A DNA stretch of 64,000 bases from assembly GCA_036346225.1 (NCBI GenBank), contig JARFIW010000500.1, forward strand, positions 4,898,001 through 4,962,000, in the 5' to 3' direction. Positions 48,451 through 58,546 of this stretch are shown here, one piece after another (the stretch's first letter is position 1; the number at the start of each line of letters is the position of its first letter). The notes under the pieces were generated by a model, which did not search any database, was not told the DNA's origin, and saw nothing but the letters and a program-made list of their open reading frames with translations. Both the position numbers and the translations under genes were made by a program. The DNA is from Platerodrilus igneus (lineage: Eukaryota; Arthropoda; Insecta; Coleoptera; Lycidae).

Positions 48451-48626
48451 ATAATAATAAGATTTTATTTATCAAAAAATTGTAAGCTATTGGAAAAAAT
48501 CATGTAATAGAGTATAGATGTTGGCGAGAATATGAGTGTATGTTTTAAAGTTTAAACTATTGTTGTCCATTTGTATATGATAGGATTCTGAAAACAATCT
48601 GTTAATACAGTTGCTTTCTATATCTA

Positions 48627-49040
48627 AGATTTGCAATCTGGTGCATTTGGTGGTGATTATACTAGTACCTTATAGCGATGGTATACATTTCAATAACTGC
48701 CAAAATTGAGAAAAGTAAATAATTACCTTTTAAACTTTTGAACTTATCAAAACTATGTTTCTCCCTCGATACGGATTTGAAAATTTGCACTTTGGTGCAT
48801 TTGGCGGTAATTAATATGAGTGCCAATAGCGATGATTTGCAATACATTAACTTTTCCAAAATTTAGGAATAAGCAAATAATTAACTTTTCAACTTTTAAT
48901 TTCATCAAGACTATATTCCTTCCTCGATACCAAGTTGAAAATTTGGAATGTAGTACATTTGATTGTGTTTAATACCTCTAGTAGGTACCCTATAACGATA
49001 GTTTGCGTTTCAATAACTTTGCCGAATTTGGAAATTCAGA
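48627..49040 (+). repeat. Diverged tandem repeat, about 155-base unit, nearly three units
   Basis: Units begin near 48630, 48780 and 48937 (tttgcaatctggtgcatttg, tttgcactttggtgcatttg, tttggaatgtagtacatttg). Each continues with a tatagcgatg-type motif, a caataact motif, and (first two units) an aagtaaataatta or aagcaaataatta motif. Divergence is substantial. It may be a remnant of a longer satellite-like array. Confidence 0.7.
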
Positions 49041-49679
49041 TATATCTGTCTGGAAGTAATTTTATCTAAAATTTGTCTGCGGTTACTGAAAAACAAATGT
49101 AAAATTTATTTTTCAGTAGGAAATTGACTTGATGCATACATTTAGATTCTTAGGTTAGGTATTATAATTTTTTAAGTTTGTAAAAGATCTCTTTTAGTAA
49201 GTTACTCAGGAAATAAAATTTACTCTAATTATAGTTGAATCTAAAACATTATATGTTTTTATATAATTGGTGTAGTGTGTATTGGAATGCTAGAAGGCGA
49301 AATAGCAAATTTGAAATTTTGGCACTTATTCTTTCTTCACTTCATCTTTGCATGTCAATTTTATAAAAACCATCGCTGGGAAAGACATCGCTAACTTTAC
49401 ACAAATCAGCTGTATTCTGTTGGTTCTCGTTGAGAACGCACACATCAGTCTTTTTCTTACACGCACTCATATATAATCGAAAAGTAATTTCATTTATTTT
49501 TATTACGTTAAAAGGAAGACCAGCCATTGCGGCTAACTTCACATGCTAGTTGTTCATTTTTGAATATTGCGTAATAATACCGTGCCTTTCGAGAATCGAT
49601 CGTTCCATGGTTAACATTTTAATAACAATAACAATATAAAAATTCGAAGAAATAAATAAATACTGGAAACCCACAAAAA
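49041..49679. other. Spacer with one unidentified minus-strand frame
   Basis: A 66-codon minus-strand frame (49542-49342) starts MKLAAMAGLPFNVIKINEI. Similar sequence runs upstream to an ATG near 49608 with one stop between. I do not recognise it. No other gene is visible. Confidence 0.3.
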
Positions 49680-50577
49680 AAACTTACATGAGTTTAGAGA
49701 CTGAATTTATTTTTTATATTCCTACAAAAAATGAATAAGTACGAATCCAAGCGGGCCTTCAAAAATTGTAGTTTCAGGTTCAATACTATCATATTTATAT
49801 TCTATTTTACATTCCACTAAAAATGGTAATATGTACTCTTTATAAAATTTTAGTGTAGTACATGACTCTACTATTTGTTCTAAAGGAATATTTAAACGAA
49901 TGATTTATGTTACAGGTAGAATATCTACCATTGCACTAATATCTATTTTAAATGACATTTTGAATATGTCTGTTGTTAAGTCTACCTACCAAGTCTTTTT
50001 TTACGGATAACTCTTTATTTAAAGTGCCTACATATACTATATATTTTTGAGAATTATTTTCCTGCGTTAAACTACGAACTTGTTTTTCATTTCTACGTAA
50101 TATTGCAAAATGATTTTATTTTTACATTTTCTACAAAACTTTTTTATATGTCGGATATCCTTTAATTGCGTGATTGAAACCACACCGCTTACAATTATTA
50201 ATTTACGGTCTCCCTAGTGATTGTGATCTGGCTTGCTCTAGAAATAGTACCTTGAAGCTTCTTTTGCAGTTCTCGTCAAATCGACGTTATTGATTTGACT
50301 GCTATATACCTGGGCTAGATTTCCAGCTTCTATGGGGCTTTGTTTTGATGAAATCTTGTCGATTGAAAATTTACCTTATTATTTGGAACTTATATTTCCA
50401 TTCTTGCTGCATGCGGTTTCGATTGCTCAATTATAGAACACAATTGCAAGGCATTTTCCAAATCAGCCTTTTATTCTTGCAGCACTCTGTGCTTTATTTG
50501 TTGATTATTTGTTCCATATATTAACATAAGTTTTATGAGATCATCATTTTGTTGGTCAAATTTGCAACTTGTAGTCC
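49680..50577 (-). pseudogene. Ty3/gypsy gag C-terminus and protease (second family)
   Basis: On the minus strand the segment opens next to the LTR-like repeat at 50578. It shows a Gag-like helix (LENALQLCSIIEQSKPHAARM near 50450), then a damaged CCHC zinc knuckle (CKRCGFNHAIKGYP near 50200) and a second knuckle-like region ending NHFA near 50110. It then enters a protease with FKIDISAMVDILP near 49940, where the catalytic DTG has become DIS. Stops and frameshifts are frequent. The style is that of Ty3/gypsy elements with knuckle-bearing Gag, different from the errantivirus gag at 32.8-33.9 kb. Zinc knuckles would bind genomic RNA. Upstream Gag is cut off by the neighbouring element. Confidence 0.65.
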
Positions 50578-50836
50578 AAATTATATTTTTTATTCGTAAA
50601 AAATTAATAAAAAACCAATTTATTTTCGATTTTGACCAGTATTACAATTTATATACAACTATAATTACTACAAAGTCAAGTATTATAAAATTATACCTTC
50701 TAGTAATTTTTTTGTCCTGGCTTTTATATTATTTTCTAAAGGAGGAGACCCTCCTATTTAGTTATGATTAACAATGATGGAAAAATAACAGTGAATAATA
50801 TTGAAAATACAATTATGTTTAATGGTGTTATCATAG
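50578..50836 (-). repeat. 3' LTR of a deleted errantivirus-like element
   Basis: It is directly repeated at 52737-53009; shared landmarks are tataattactacaaagtcaa, ttttatattattttctaaa and tttaatggtgtta. Gag-pol sequence on the minus strand lies between the two copies, so these are its LTRs, about 260-270 bases each. They have diverged noticeably, so the insertion is old. Confidence 0.75.
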
Positions 50837-50854
50837 TCTACTTTAACTCGGATT

Positions 50855-52530
50855 TTCTCTGATGTGTTTTTGTAGTGAAGTTGAGTAGATGATTATATCG
50901 TCCATACAAATTCAACAAATTTTTATTTACTAGATCTCGTAGCACGTTATCCATGACCCTCTGGAATGTTGCAGGGACTCCTTTTAATCCGAAGGGGAGT
51001 CAAATTTTCGTAGTGCCCGTAATTAAATTTGAATGTAATTGTATTTGAAAAAATTCTTGACTTAAATCAGTTGTTGAGTATTGAATTCTTCCTAAACGGT
51101 CAAGAATGTCAGATATGTTTGTAATTTCGGCTTGGTTAACAAATTCTAATGTTGTATGACCGTCGTGTATGATTAATAACTCTGATGGTATTGTCGTTAA
51201 TTCCTTTATTATTTCAAGAATTACTGTTTGTTCATACGGTAGATTTACTTTCACCTGTTTAATCATTCCCGTGCAGGAGGTATTTTTTGTAATATAAAAT
51301 CCTCTAAAAAGTAATGGAATTTAAATGACGTCGTTAAATAAAATTTTATGATTTAAATTAATATTAAGGTTTAATTTGCGTAGATGCCGAATCCCTATTA
51401 TTCCGTCAAAATAATCGTAAAATTAAAGAGTACAAATTCTAGGTTACATGTTAAGTGGCGGAATTCTTGGAATATGGGAAATTAATGTCTTTTATTTTGC
51501 TAGTCTTTCGCCCGCACATGCGATTATCGTTGTAATATGTTTAAATATTGTCCATGTTTTCTTAACTCTTGCTGACTTTACTTGAATTCCTTGAGTTGTT
51601 TCGATTGACTGTTCTTTTGATTACTCAATAGATCCCTTAGAGCTTTCTTATTCTCTTTGATTTTTTCACAAATTGTTCTTAGAAATATCAATACAGTCTG
51701 GATGTCATTTTCATGTTTTTCTGACATTTCAATTTTTCCTACTCCAATATTTGGATTAAGAATCACAATATTAAGCGTCACATATGCCTCAGTTTCAAAT
51801 ATTCCTTCCTCGTGTATGCTGATATTTCCTTCATGTTGAATTTTATCAACATTGTCTGATGTCCTGATACTGTTTCTACATGTTCCATAAATTCCCCCAA
51901 ACCTAGTACAGAAATTTTACTTTTCACTCATGTCGTGTATTGCTAATGAAGTGGCTTCGTCGATTGATTGTTCGTGGTTTTGAAGCATTAATAACGTTTT
52001 TAATTCTGAAATCGTATTAGATATCAATACCGTTACCGCTGTTGCTTCGTTCTGGAAAATCAATGCCGCTTTTGTATGCTTTGATAGAGTATCATCGGAA
52101 TTTATTTTTAAATTTAATTTCATTTTGATTAACTTTATTCTATCTAAGAAATCAATAATATCTTAACCTTTAAGTTTATTTAGATTTGTAAATTGCTTTT
52201 GCAATACATGCTTGTCTAACCAATCACCGAACTTTTAACTTAACGCCTCTTTTATTTCTGGAGAAGTTGTTAGGTCTGGTTGACATAATATAAAATTTCC
52301 CGCCTCATCTATGATTTCAGAACATATCGAAACGAAAGCATTCACTGAGACTATTGTCTGGCGTTTTAAAACATTTATCTACAGCGTTTGCAAATGATTC
52401 TAGATGTTTACTACGTCTGATAGTGCTCGTTACCTCTTTTGCTCTTGAACTGTTGCCATATTATCGATAACTGTAATATTATTAAACTTTTCAATTAGAT
52501 GATCAATTGCATCAGCTGACATAAGTTACA
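50855..52530 (-). pseudogene. Internally deleted errantivirus-like gag-pol
   Basis: Gag begins near MSADAIDHLIEKFNNITVI (about 52521), continues past a stop at about 52440, and includes the open stretch 52123-51917. A protease C-terminal block with FDGIIGIRHLRKL is read near 51410-51370. The frame 51266-51000 joins a protease-RT linker to the reverse transcriptase block ILDRLGRIQYSTTDLSQEF. It then continues, with frameshifts, through a LPFGL...ATFQRVMDNVL block to a MDDIIIYS motif (about 50905-50880), the YxDD-type catalytic site. The rest of RT, RNase H, integrase and env are gone, and the LTR follows. Numerous stops make it a pseudogene. It is related to the 29.8-35.6 kb element but is a different copy. 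Confidence 0.75.
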
Positions 52531-52720
52531 TTCAAATATAAAAATTGAAAATTCATACAGGAAGGATTTGGTTGCTAGGAATAGAAAGAATCTCAGCATT
52601 TACTTATAAGTTTCAGAGTTCCTCTTCCAATCAAGGGTTCTGTATTTCTCTTTCCAAAGTAAATCGTTGAAATCAATAGCTTGAGGTTGATTGTGTTTCA
52701 ACTAGTGCCCTTTGAATCTT

Positions 52721-52736
52721 ACCAGTGACTACGCCA
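52721..52736 (-). promoter_or_regulatory. Primer-binding site, tRNA-Ser type
   Basis: The minus strand directly after the LTR reads TGGCGTAGTCACTGGT. The 17.6/297/ZAM group of insect errantiviruses uses a TGGCGCAGTCGG-type site complementary to the 3' end of tRNA-Ser, and this sequence matches it with few differences. The LTR end ...AATT overlapping the site is also typical of that group. Confidence 0.6.
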
Positions 52737-53009
52737 ATTGAATTTTTTGTTAGTAAAAAATTAATAAAAAAATTATTTATTTTCGTTTTGATCAGTATTA
52801 CAATTTATATTCAACTATAATTACTACAAAGTCAAGTATCATAAGTTGTGACATGTAATAACCACTGATGATTCATTTTTGTCCTGGGTTTTATATTATT
52901 TTCTAAAAAAGAATGAACCCTTTTTCTATTTAGTTATGCTTAACAATTATGGAAAAATAACACATTAGTAAGTAATATGGAAAATATAATTACGTTTAAT
53001 GGTGTTACT
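52737..53009 (-). repeat. 5' LTR of the deleted errantivirus-like element
   Basis: Direct repeat of 50578-50836. On the minus strand it starts AGTAACACC (53009) and ends ...AATT at the primer-binding site. AGT...ATT ends instead of TG...CA are known for this group of insect elements. Confidence 0.75.
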
Positions 53010-54229
53010 ATAGTTCTTACGTTCCGGTACAACCGCAACATACACAAAAAGGATGCCGGACTCGCACTAGCCGTAGATTGGGGTGGGTGTAGGATCAAGC
53101 ACGGTACAATATATGGGATAGCTGAAATAGAAAGATTAATATATGTCGACTATGACCGCACTATCGTCGGTCTGGTAATTGTATATATAAAGATAAAAGT
53201 AAAATAACGTGATTAGATATTTTATTCAGAAAATTTCAGTTGAGCACTTTTTAAAGACAATTATCTACAGGTACAACAACGGCATGTGTAATCGTTCTAT
53301 ATACAATTTTAAATTACAGGGTTAATGCTTAACACGAAGGAATAGGTTACCAAATACATTCCCCACATTAAGGTTTCGTAATTTACTATTTCCTGTTATA
53401 GCTTGATGTGTATTTAGAAACGTTTCCAGATAACCAACAGCTTTACAAACTTTAATTGAAACTTGCATAATAAGGGGAAAAGAAATGTTTATAGTAAGTT
53501 CTGGTTTCTAGTTGCTAGGATCTGACATATTTTCATGAGTATATACCGTGGTTGTGCGCCCACGAGACTCGGCTTCTAGTAGCAATAGAGGCATGGAACG
53601 TCGTAAACATTCAGTAATATATAGTAGTGCGTTTAGAGATTTGAGTGGTACATGTATACGTAATAAAAAAAAAACTATACTAGGAAGATCTCACCACAAA
53701 GTAATGTGGGCCAGATGTAGTACCACCAAGTTCGGGTTACCCTAGGGGCGATTGAGTTATAACCAATCATTTACAGTTCGTACAGCAGCAAACCTATAAC
53801 ATTAACAACTAATACTCCCGTAAAGCTGGAAAATATACACCAGATGGTAAACCTCAGATAGGTAGTAATAGTACGTGTATAAAGGTAAGTATCCACTCTT
53901 TATCCTACAACGGAAACCCAGCCATGGACGAGCTAAAGAAACAGGCACCAACTTTTGAAACTTTAAAACTGACGGCTACTTATCAATTAACCGGAAGGAA
54001 GAAATTTCGAATAAAAATTAATAATTGCTCGGTTAAAGTTCAAACACATTACGTATTCAAACGAAATACAAAGCAAAGTCTAAAAACGGTGTCAATTTAT
54101 TTTTCATCTGACAACTATCAAAACAAAGTCAAGCTATCTATACAAAATTAAATGTAGTACTAGCGGTGAATACAGAGTAACATTGGTTGCCTAATTACAA
54201 CGTATCCTGAATTTAGAATAAGTAATAGA
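53010..54229. other. Region with unidentified short frames
   Basis: Less AT-rich than its surroundings and with open frames at 52977-53207, 53548-53745 and 53924-54151 (plus). The last (75 codons, Lys-rich, starting MDELKKQAPTFETLKL) has a plausible ATG context (gccatgg) and follows an aaaggtaagtatcc splice-donor-like motif at 53880-53894. I do not recognise any product and cannot tell gene from chance. Confidence 0.3.
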
Positions 54230-54299
54230 AAGTAGCAGCAACGTGATATTTAATTAGGAGTAGACAAATTGTCAACCGGCAGAAAATGAACGTAACATA
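54230..54299 (-). repeat. Possible third terminus of the 1.4-kb repeat family
   Basis: The minus strand from 54299 reads TGTTACGTTCATTTTCTGCC, nearly identical to the inner end of copy 1 (1437) and close to the start of copy 2 at 54406. It points left, so it faces copy 2 tail to tail about 110 bases away. Similarity beyond about 25 bases was not established. Confidence 0.45.
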
Positions 54300-54405
54300 G
54301 TTTACTTTAACCCGGATTTTAATAATATCACTCCCATCGCCTAAGATCACTGATGAATTGCTCCATCGTCATGTCACTTGACTATTTGGATGTAAAGAAT
54401 TTGTA
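54300..54405. other. Short spacer between two repeat termini
   Basis: Includes tagtttactttaacccgg (about 54298), similar to tagtctactttaactcgg at about 50836, just outside the LTR at 50578-50836. The reason for the match is unclear. Confidence 0.35.
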
Positions 54406-55870
54406 TCGCAGAAATTGTTACGTTTAGTTGCCGCATTAATTAATTACCCTATTTGCCTACCTGATTAATTATCAGTTTATCTAAAGTCCATCTCTACTGT
54501 TAAATAGAACCGCTAAAACATAATTACTAATAAATACGCTGTCTATAAATTCCTTAACGCAAACCTCTTTTTCTTGTACAACGAAAATTAATTCCGTAAA
54601 TTTAAAATTGCCCTGTCCGTTGTTAATTCATTTATCTGTTGTATAAATTTGATTGGTATTGCTAAACCCGTCCGCTACTTAATTATAAATACTCTTTCTC
54701 AGAATTCATTACCGTAAAATTTATGCCATAATTAGATAGACGATAACGTTGTTCCCAGTATCCGATAATTAATTCTAACGTGTTTTTCTTTTAAAAGAAT
54801 TCTTCGAATTAGAGCTGCGTATTTTTTCAATATACTCGGGTTCTTCAGTTTTGAAGCCTTAACAACGATATTACTGTGAGCTCTGTTTCTTAGTTAAACG
54901 AAATGAATATTCACTTTCTTTTCAACTAGCAAGAAGAAAACATCTAGTAGGTTTTCGTTGTTTCGTTTTGCTTTGTGACAATTGTGTGCACGCCTGGCGG
55001 CGTGGTGGGTATTTAGGGTTTTTATAGCAACATACTTTCCGACTACAATGAATTAATTTTCTGTTTAATTTATTCTAGCTTCCGTCCGGTGGCCTTAAAG
55101 TCAAGATGAATGGTCGTCCTTTGTTGGAATGGGAGGCCAAGTGCACTCTTTCTGGGTGTAGGCCCACCTACTCGCTGCCGTGGACCAACTAGTACCTTAA
55201 CCCCGACGTCAGCAACTAAGGGGGTGAGTGTTTTCGTTCTTATTTGTGTTTTTGGGACCCTACCGATTTGGGGCTTTCCTGTTTAAGATAATACATTTCC
55301 CAAATTTAAATCTGATATATATGTAAATTAGGGATCGGTTCTGGTATTTATTGTGATTGTGTTGATGCATTAATATTTGTTTGGAAATAACTAAAAATAT
55401 ACTACTTAATAATGGGAAAATGGTTTAAAGACCTGCGGGCATAGTTAAAAAACGTTGTTGCCATTTTATTTGTAGCTATAGGTTAAGTTTATTTTTACGA
55501 TGATTTAGAGCTGCTGTTTTTAGAGTTGGAATTTCTTGCTTTTTTTTGTTAATTAATATGGGGGTAGGTACTTAAAAAACGGTATTGATTGTTGTACATA
55601 TTTTGTTTAATTATAGGTTTCTTTTTTTTATGTTTTGCTCTGAGTGTGAATGAGTGTAATTGAGAGAGTGTATATAAATTTCTCTTTATTTTATTTCAGG
55701 TTTTCCTTTAATGTGTTTATAGGTATAAAATCCTGCCCACTCGCCGATCGAGCTCGGTCATACTTCTTTCTTATTTTTTTGGTTTTTTGTAGGCTACATC
55801 AATGCTCGTTAGATTTTTTCTAGTTGAAAAGCTATTATTAAATTTTTTAGTTAGTGGCTGTAATTTGTCC
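54406..55870 (+). repeat. 1.4-kb dispersed repeat, copy 2 (inverted relative to 1-1437)
   Basis: It starts TGTTACGTTTAGTTGCCGC and matches the reverse complement of 1-1437 along its length. Within it, splice-like signals are present and partly shared with copy 1: ttctgtttaatttattctag before 55079; a GTGAGTG donor-like site after the block ending agcaactaaggg (55223); ttttatttcag before 55700; and ttttttggttttttgtag before 55792, which is ttttttttgccag in copy 1. A TATA-like ggtataaaatcc lies at 55723. The most conserved block (55080-55220) has no long frame common to both copies. A long LTR, a terminal repeat of a big DNA element, or a duplicated non-coding exon set are all possible. Confidence 0.7.
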
Positions 55871-56232
55871 TTTTCATCTACGCAGCGTAAATTTACTAAA
55901 TTTCAGGTCCTGCAAGTGTAACAGCTGCGCGATTTGAATATTTTTTTCTTTTTTATTTGCTTCCGCCACTATAAGATACATGCTAAAGCTATTTCTCCAT
56001 AGTAGATATAATAGGTTCCTTCTAGAACACTTCGATCCTCACTCGATCGATCCCCCCACCCTGCCTTCTATTTCGCAGTTGTTGAGGTGGTGTGCCTTGT
56101 AAATTCTGACGATCCTCAAGACACTTCTGGCGCACATCGTTTTTCACTGGATCACCGCCCCCCTCCTACCCCTTTCTGCTTGCCTACTAGTTGTAGGGTG
56201 TTGAAGGGGGAAGGGGGTCTTATGACAATTCT
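55871..56232. other. Spacer, no gene seen
   Basis: The frame at 56087-56284 is Pro/Ser-rich and crosses into the short repeats; no motif is recognised. Confidence 0.4.
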
Positions 56233-56680
56233 TACGACTCATATGAATTCTTCATTATGTTTATCGTCTGTGCGGGTGTCCTAATCAGCATTTTGCGGGC
56301 TAGAAAATTTTTAACGATTAGGGATATATAGGCAGATATAATTAGCATCGTGAAATTACATAGGATTATTTAGCACTATTATTTTAATATTATAATTTTA
56401 CTTTTTAACATATATCATTTTAATATTAGACTAGCATAAGTGTGTTCTTAAATTTTAGAATTAAGTTGACTACATAATTGGACTTATATACATATGTCTG
56501 TAGAGACTTTATTAATAAATGAAATAAATGAAATTATGTTTATCGGCTTTGCGGGTGCCCCATTTGGCATTTTGCGGTCTAGAAAAATTTTAACGATCCT
56601 CATGACTCGTATGAATTCTTCATTATGTTTATCGGCTTTGCGGGTGCCCCATTCGGAATTTTGAGGTTTAGAAAAATTTT
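56233..56680 (+). repeat. Three copies of an ~85-base repeat around a LINE-like 3' tail
   Basis: The unit gaattcttcattatgttta...gcattttgcgg...ctagaaaaatttttaac occurs at about 56241-56320, 56532-56592 and 56609-56685. Between the first two lies a segment ending gactttattaataaatgaaataaatgaaat (56503-56535). The (AATAAATG)n-type end is typical of the 3' tail of a non-LTR retrotransposon. The LINE probably inserted into, and duplicated part of, the repeat. Confidence 0.55.
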
Positions 56681-56849
56681 AAAAATTTTAAATTGAGTGA
56701 ACATATGTCCTGGGGTTTAAAAATCAATTCAAAATTATATAACATAGATATGGGGAAAAGTTATTGGCATCGTAGTAGGTCAAATACTTACACGGTGTAA
56801 TGAGATCGTACTCTTCGTCCATGTACTTGTTGGCTGCAGCGCAACGTTC

Positions 56850-56965
56850 CGTATGGACGGGCGGACCGGTTGCACGGGCGGGCGGGCAAACGAATGCGGA
56901 TGAACGGGCGGACGGGCTGGTGGGCGGACGGGTGGATGGACGGACGGACGGGCGGGCAGGGATGG
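56850..56965 (+). repeat. G-rich minisatellite, (GGACGGGCG)n-like
   Basis: Degenerate repeats of gggcgga / gggcgggc / ggacgga give a strongly GC-rich island in AT-rich DNA. The Pro/Arg-rich minus-strand frame over it (57043-56780) is an artefact. It lies about 60 bases upstream of the HTH gene. Confidence 0.85.
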
Positions 56966-57028
56966 ACTATTTAGTATAAAAGACTGCTTTTGAAATTTTT
57001 GAATCAGTCTTAACAGTATATTTGAAAG

Positions 57029-57235
57029 ATGTACACCAAGCAATCTTTAGAGAAAGCAATTAGTGAAATTCGGAAAGGTGTGTTAAATACGCGTAAAGCT
57101 AGTAGGTTGTATAATGTGCCTAGAACAACGCTACGGGATCACCTCTATAAACTTGGTGTTCGAAATAAAAGTAGAGGATCAAATATCCCGGTAGAAGCTG
57201 CACGACAAAAGTTAAAATACCCATACAAAACTTTG
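57029..57235 (+). CDS. Pipsqueak-type HTH protein fragment
   Basis: The frame opens with MYTKQSLEKAISEIRKGVLN and continues RKASRLYNVPRTTLRDHL. This is a pipsqueak (psq) helix-turn-helix: an Ala/Ile-rich first helix, a KASxLYxVPxxTLxxHL second part, and a short basic tail. Such domains bind DNA and are found in insect regulators and in many transposon and virus-like proteins. The open frame runs to 57301, but from about 57232 the better coding frame is that of the ATPase. The HTH may originally have been a short separate gene or the N-terminus of a larger protein. Immediate adjacency and shared orientation suggest it belonged to the same element. The ATG at 57029 fits the start of the domain. 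Non-functional status is likely but not proven for this piece. Confidence 0.65.
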
Positions 57236-57875
57236 ATACATATACCACTTCTAGTGCAAAGGAAGTTGGTAAACATGGACCTTTGTTCCCATCCAATATA
57301 AGGGCAATATTTGCGGGACCATCGAGTTGTGGAAAACCAACTCTCTAATATCTCTCATTTTACATGAGAATGGACTTGCATTCCAAAACGTATATGTGTT
57401 TTCTAAAAGTTTATATAAGCCAAAGTATGAACTGTTAAGAAAGTTATTTGAACCCTTAAAGACGGATATTGGTTACTACGAATTTGGGAATTATAAAGAT
57501 TTGATTAGGCCAGAGGATGCAAAAGAAGATTCAATTATTGTCTTTGATGATATTCATGCAAACGAACAAAACAAGATCGCACGGTTTTTCTCCTGTGGTA
57601 GACATAAGAGTATCGATTCCTTTTACTTATGCCAAACGTATGCCAGCACAGTAAAGCACGGACTTAGAGATAACGCTAATGTTATTTCAATATGGAAACA
57701 GGATGATGCAAATCTTTGGCATATCTTTCTAAATCATGTTGGTAGTGATATGCCCTTTATAAAGTTTAAAGAAATTTGTCAGCGATGCTGGAATGGTGGT
57801 GACTCGAAATATAGTTTTATTACTATTGTAAAAGATTTTGATTTGGGTAAGGGCGATATAGAAAAATTTCGATGA
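57230..57875 (+). pseudogene. A32-like (FtsK/HerA) DNA-packaging ATPase, Polinton/adintovirus type
   Basis: Translation from about 57232 gives KHGPLFPSNIRAIFAGPSSC with the Walker A loop GPSSCGK at 57316-57336. A one-base frame change falls inside the Walker A loop. The second frame then stays open for 182 codons (57327-57875). It has FQNVYVFSKSLYKPKYELL, Walker B SIIVFDDI (57531-57555), FFSCGRHKSIDSFYLCQT (the sensor-like GRH...CQTY block) and a basic C-terminus. In viruses and Polintons this ATPase pumps DNA into the capsid. The length of roughly 215 residues is near family size. No major capsid, protease or polymerase B gene was found in the window, so the element is incomplete or extends in unrecognisable form. 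Identification rests on the order of blocks and is fairly secure at family level. Confidence 0.75.
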
Positions 57876-57926
57876 GTATATAAATATAGAAGAAGCCGTT
57901 AATGGTTAGCCCCAATCTCAAGTTTC

Positions 57927-58106
57927 ATGATGACGGCCGCTAAAGATTTTATTGTAAGCAAACATAAGCATCATTTTATGCAGGATGCCGTACGAAGGAA
58001 GTTTGTGGAACGCAAAAGATATACTACTTCACAACCAGATTTCAAAGAAGCTCATAAACATTGCATGAGCCTTTGCAAATCACCGCTTCCCAGTCATAAG
58101 GAATAG
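57927..58106 (+). CDS. Small Lys/Arg/His-rich protein following the ATPase
   Basis: A 59-codon frame starting MMTAAKDFIVSKHKHHFMQD begins about 50 bases after the ATPase stop, on the same strand. It is strongly basic and helical in character. The sequence immediately after the stop still looks related in another frame (towards KILKPMKEIKVENKGE at 58112), so the native product was probably longer and is broken by a frameshift near 58075. I do not recognise a function. Polinton-like elements often carry a basic, coiled-coil accessory protein in this position; that is context, not proof. Confidence 0.4.
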   Translation: MMTAAKDFIVSKHKHHFMQDAVRRKFVERKRYTTSQPDFKEAHKHCMSLCKSPLPSHKE

Positions 58107-58111
58107 CGGAA

Positions 58112-58440
58112 AATACTAAAACCTATGAAGGAGATTAAAGTTGAAAACAAAGGCGAACTTTTAAAAAGATTAAGTTACCAGTTAACGACGAGCCTGTACA
58201 TCGTTAGTATACGAACGTGCTGGTTAAAACTGAAGACGAAAATATATACACGTCAGTTTATGGAGTTAAGTATAATCCCCAATCTGATACGCATAGTTCG
58301 GGAAAAGTATATTGGAAATTGATACAGAAATCAGTGACATAACCTTAAATAATAGAGGTCATCCTAGCACTAGAGAGGTATCTATAATAGAAGAATTAAG
58401 AGAAGAGGGTTGTATAATAGAATAAGCATAACACAAATCG
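58112..58440 (+). pseudogene. Unidentified broken gene of the packaging-ATPase cluster
   Basis: Pieces in more than one frame look coding: VENKGELLKRLSYQL (58140), then YTSVYGVKYNPQSDTHSSGK (about 58247-58306), then STREVSIIEELREEGCIIE (about 58370-58425). IIEELREEG-type endings occur in small proteins of Polinton-like insect elements, as far as I can recall. The frames are separated by two or more frameshifts. Function unknown. Position and strand tie it to the ATPase. Confidence 0.4.
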
Positions 58441-58546
58441 AGCACAATCGGGGCATATCCGAACAAGAGTAGCTCATATAAAAGGACTGTTGGCATAGAA
58501 GTTATAATTTATCGATTATACAGTTTAAAGAGGTGATTAAACAAAT

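Noticed and set aside
49342..49608. Frame with MAGLPFNVIKINEI as a hAT-type transposase fragment
   Set aside because: The resemblance is vague and limited to a few residues; no catalytic or zinc-finger motif is visible.
53924..54151. MDELKKQAPTFETLKL... as a real gene
   Set aside because: ATG context and a nearby splice-donor-like motif are suggestive, but there is no homology I can name and the frame is only 75 codons. Kept as unidentified.
1..55870. The inverted 1.4-kb copies as terminal inverted repeats of one 55-kb element
   Set aside because: The interval between them holds many unrelated nested elements, and the repeat starts face each other inward with extra copies of the terminus nearby. 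Independent copies are simpler.
56780..57043. Pro/Arg-rich minus-strand frame
   Set aside because: It is the translation of the G-rich minisatellite on the opposite strand.
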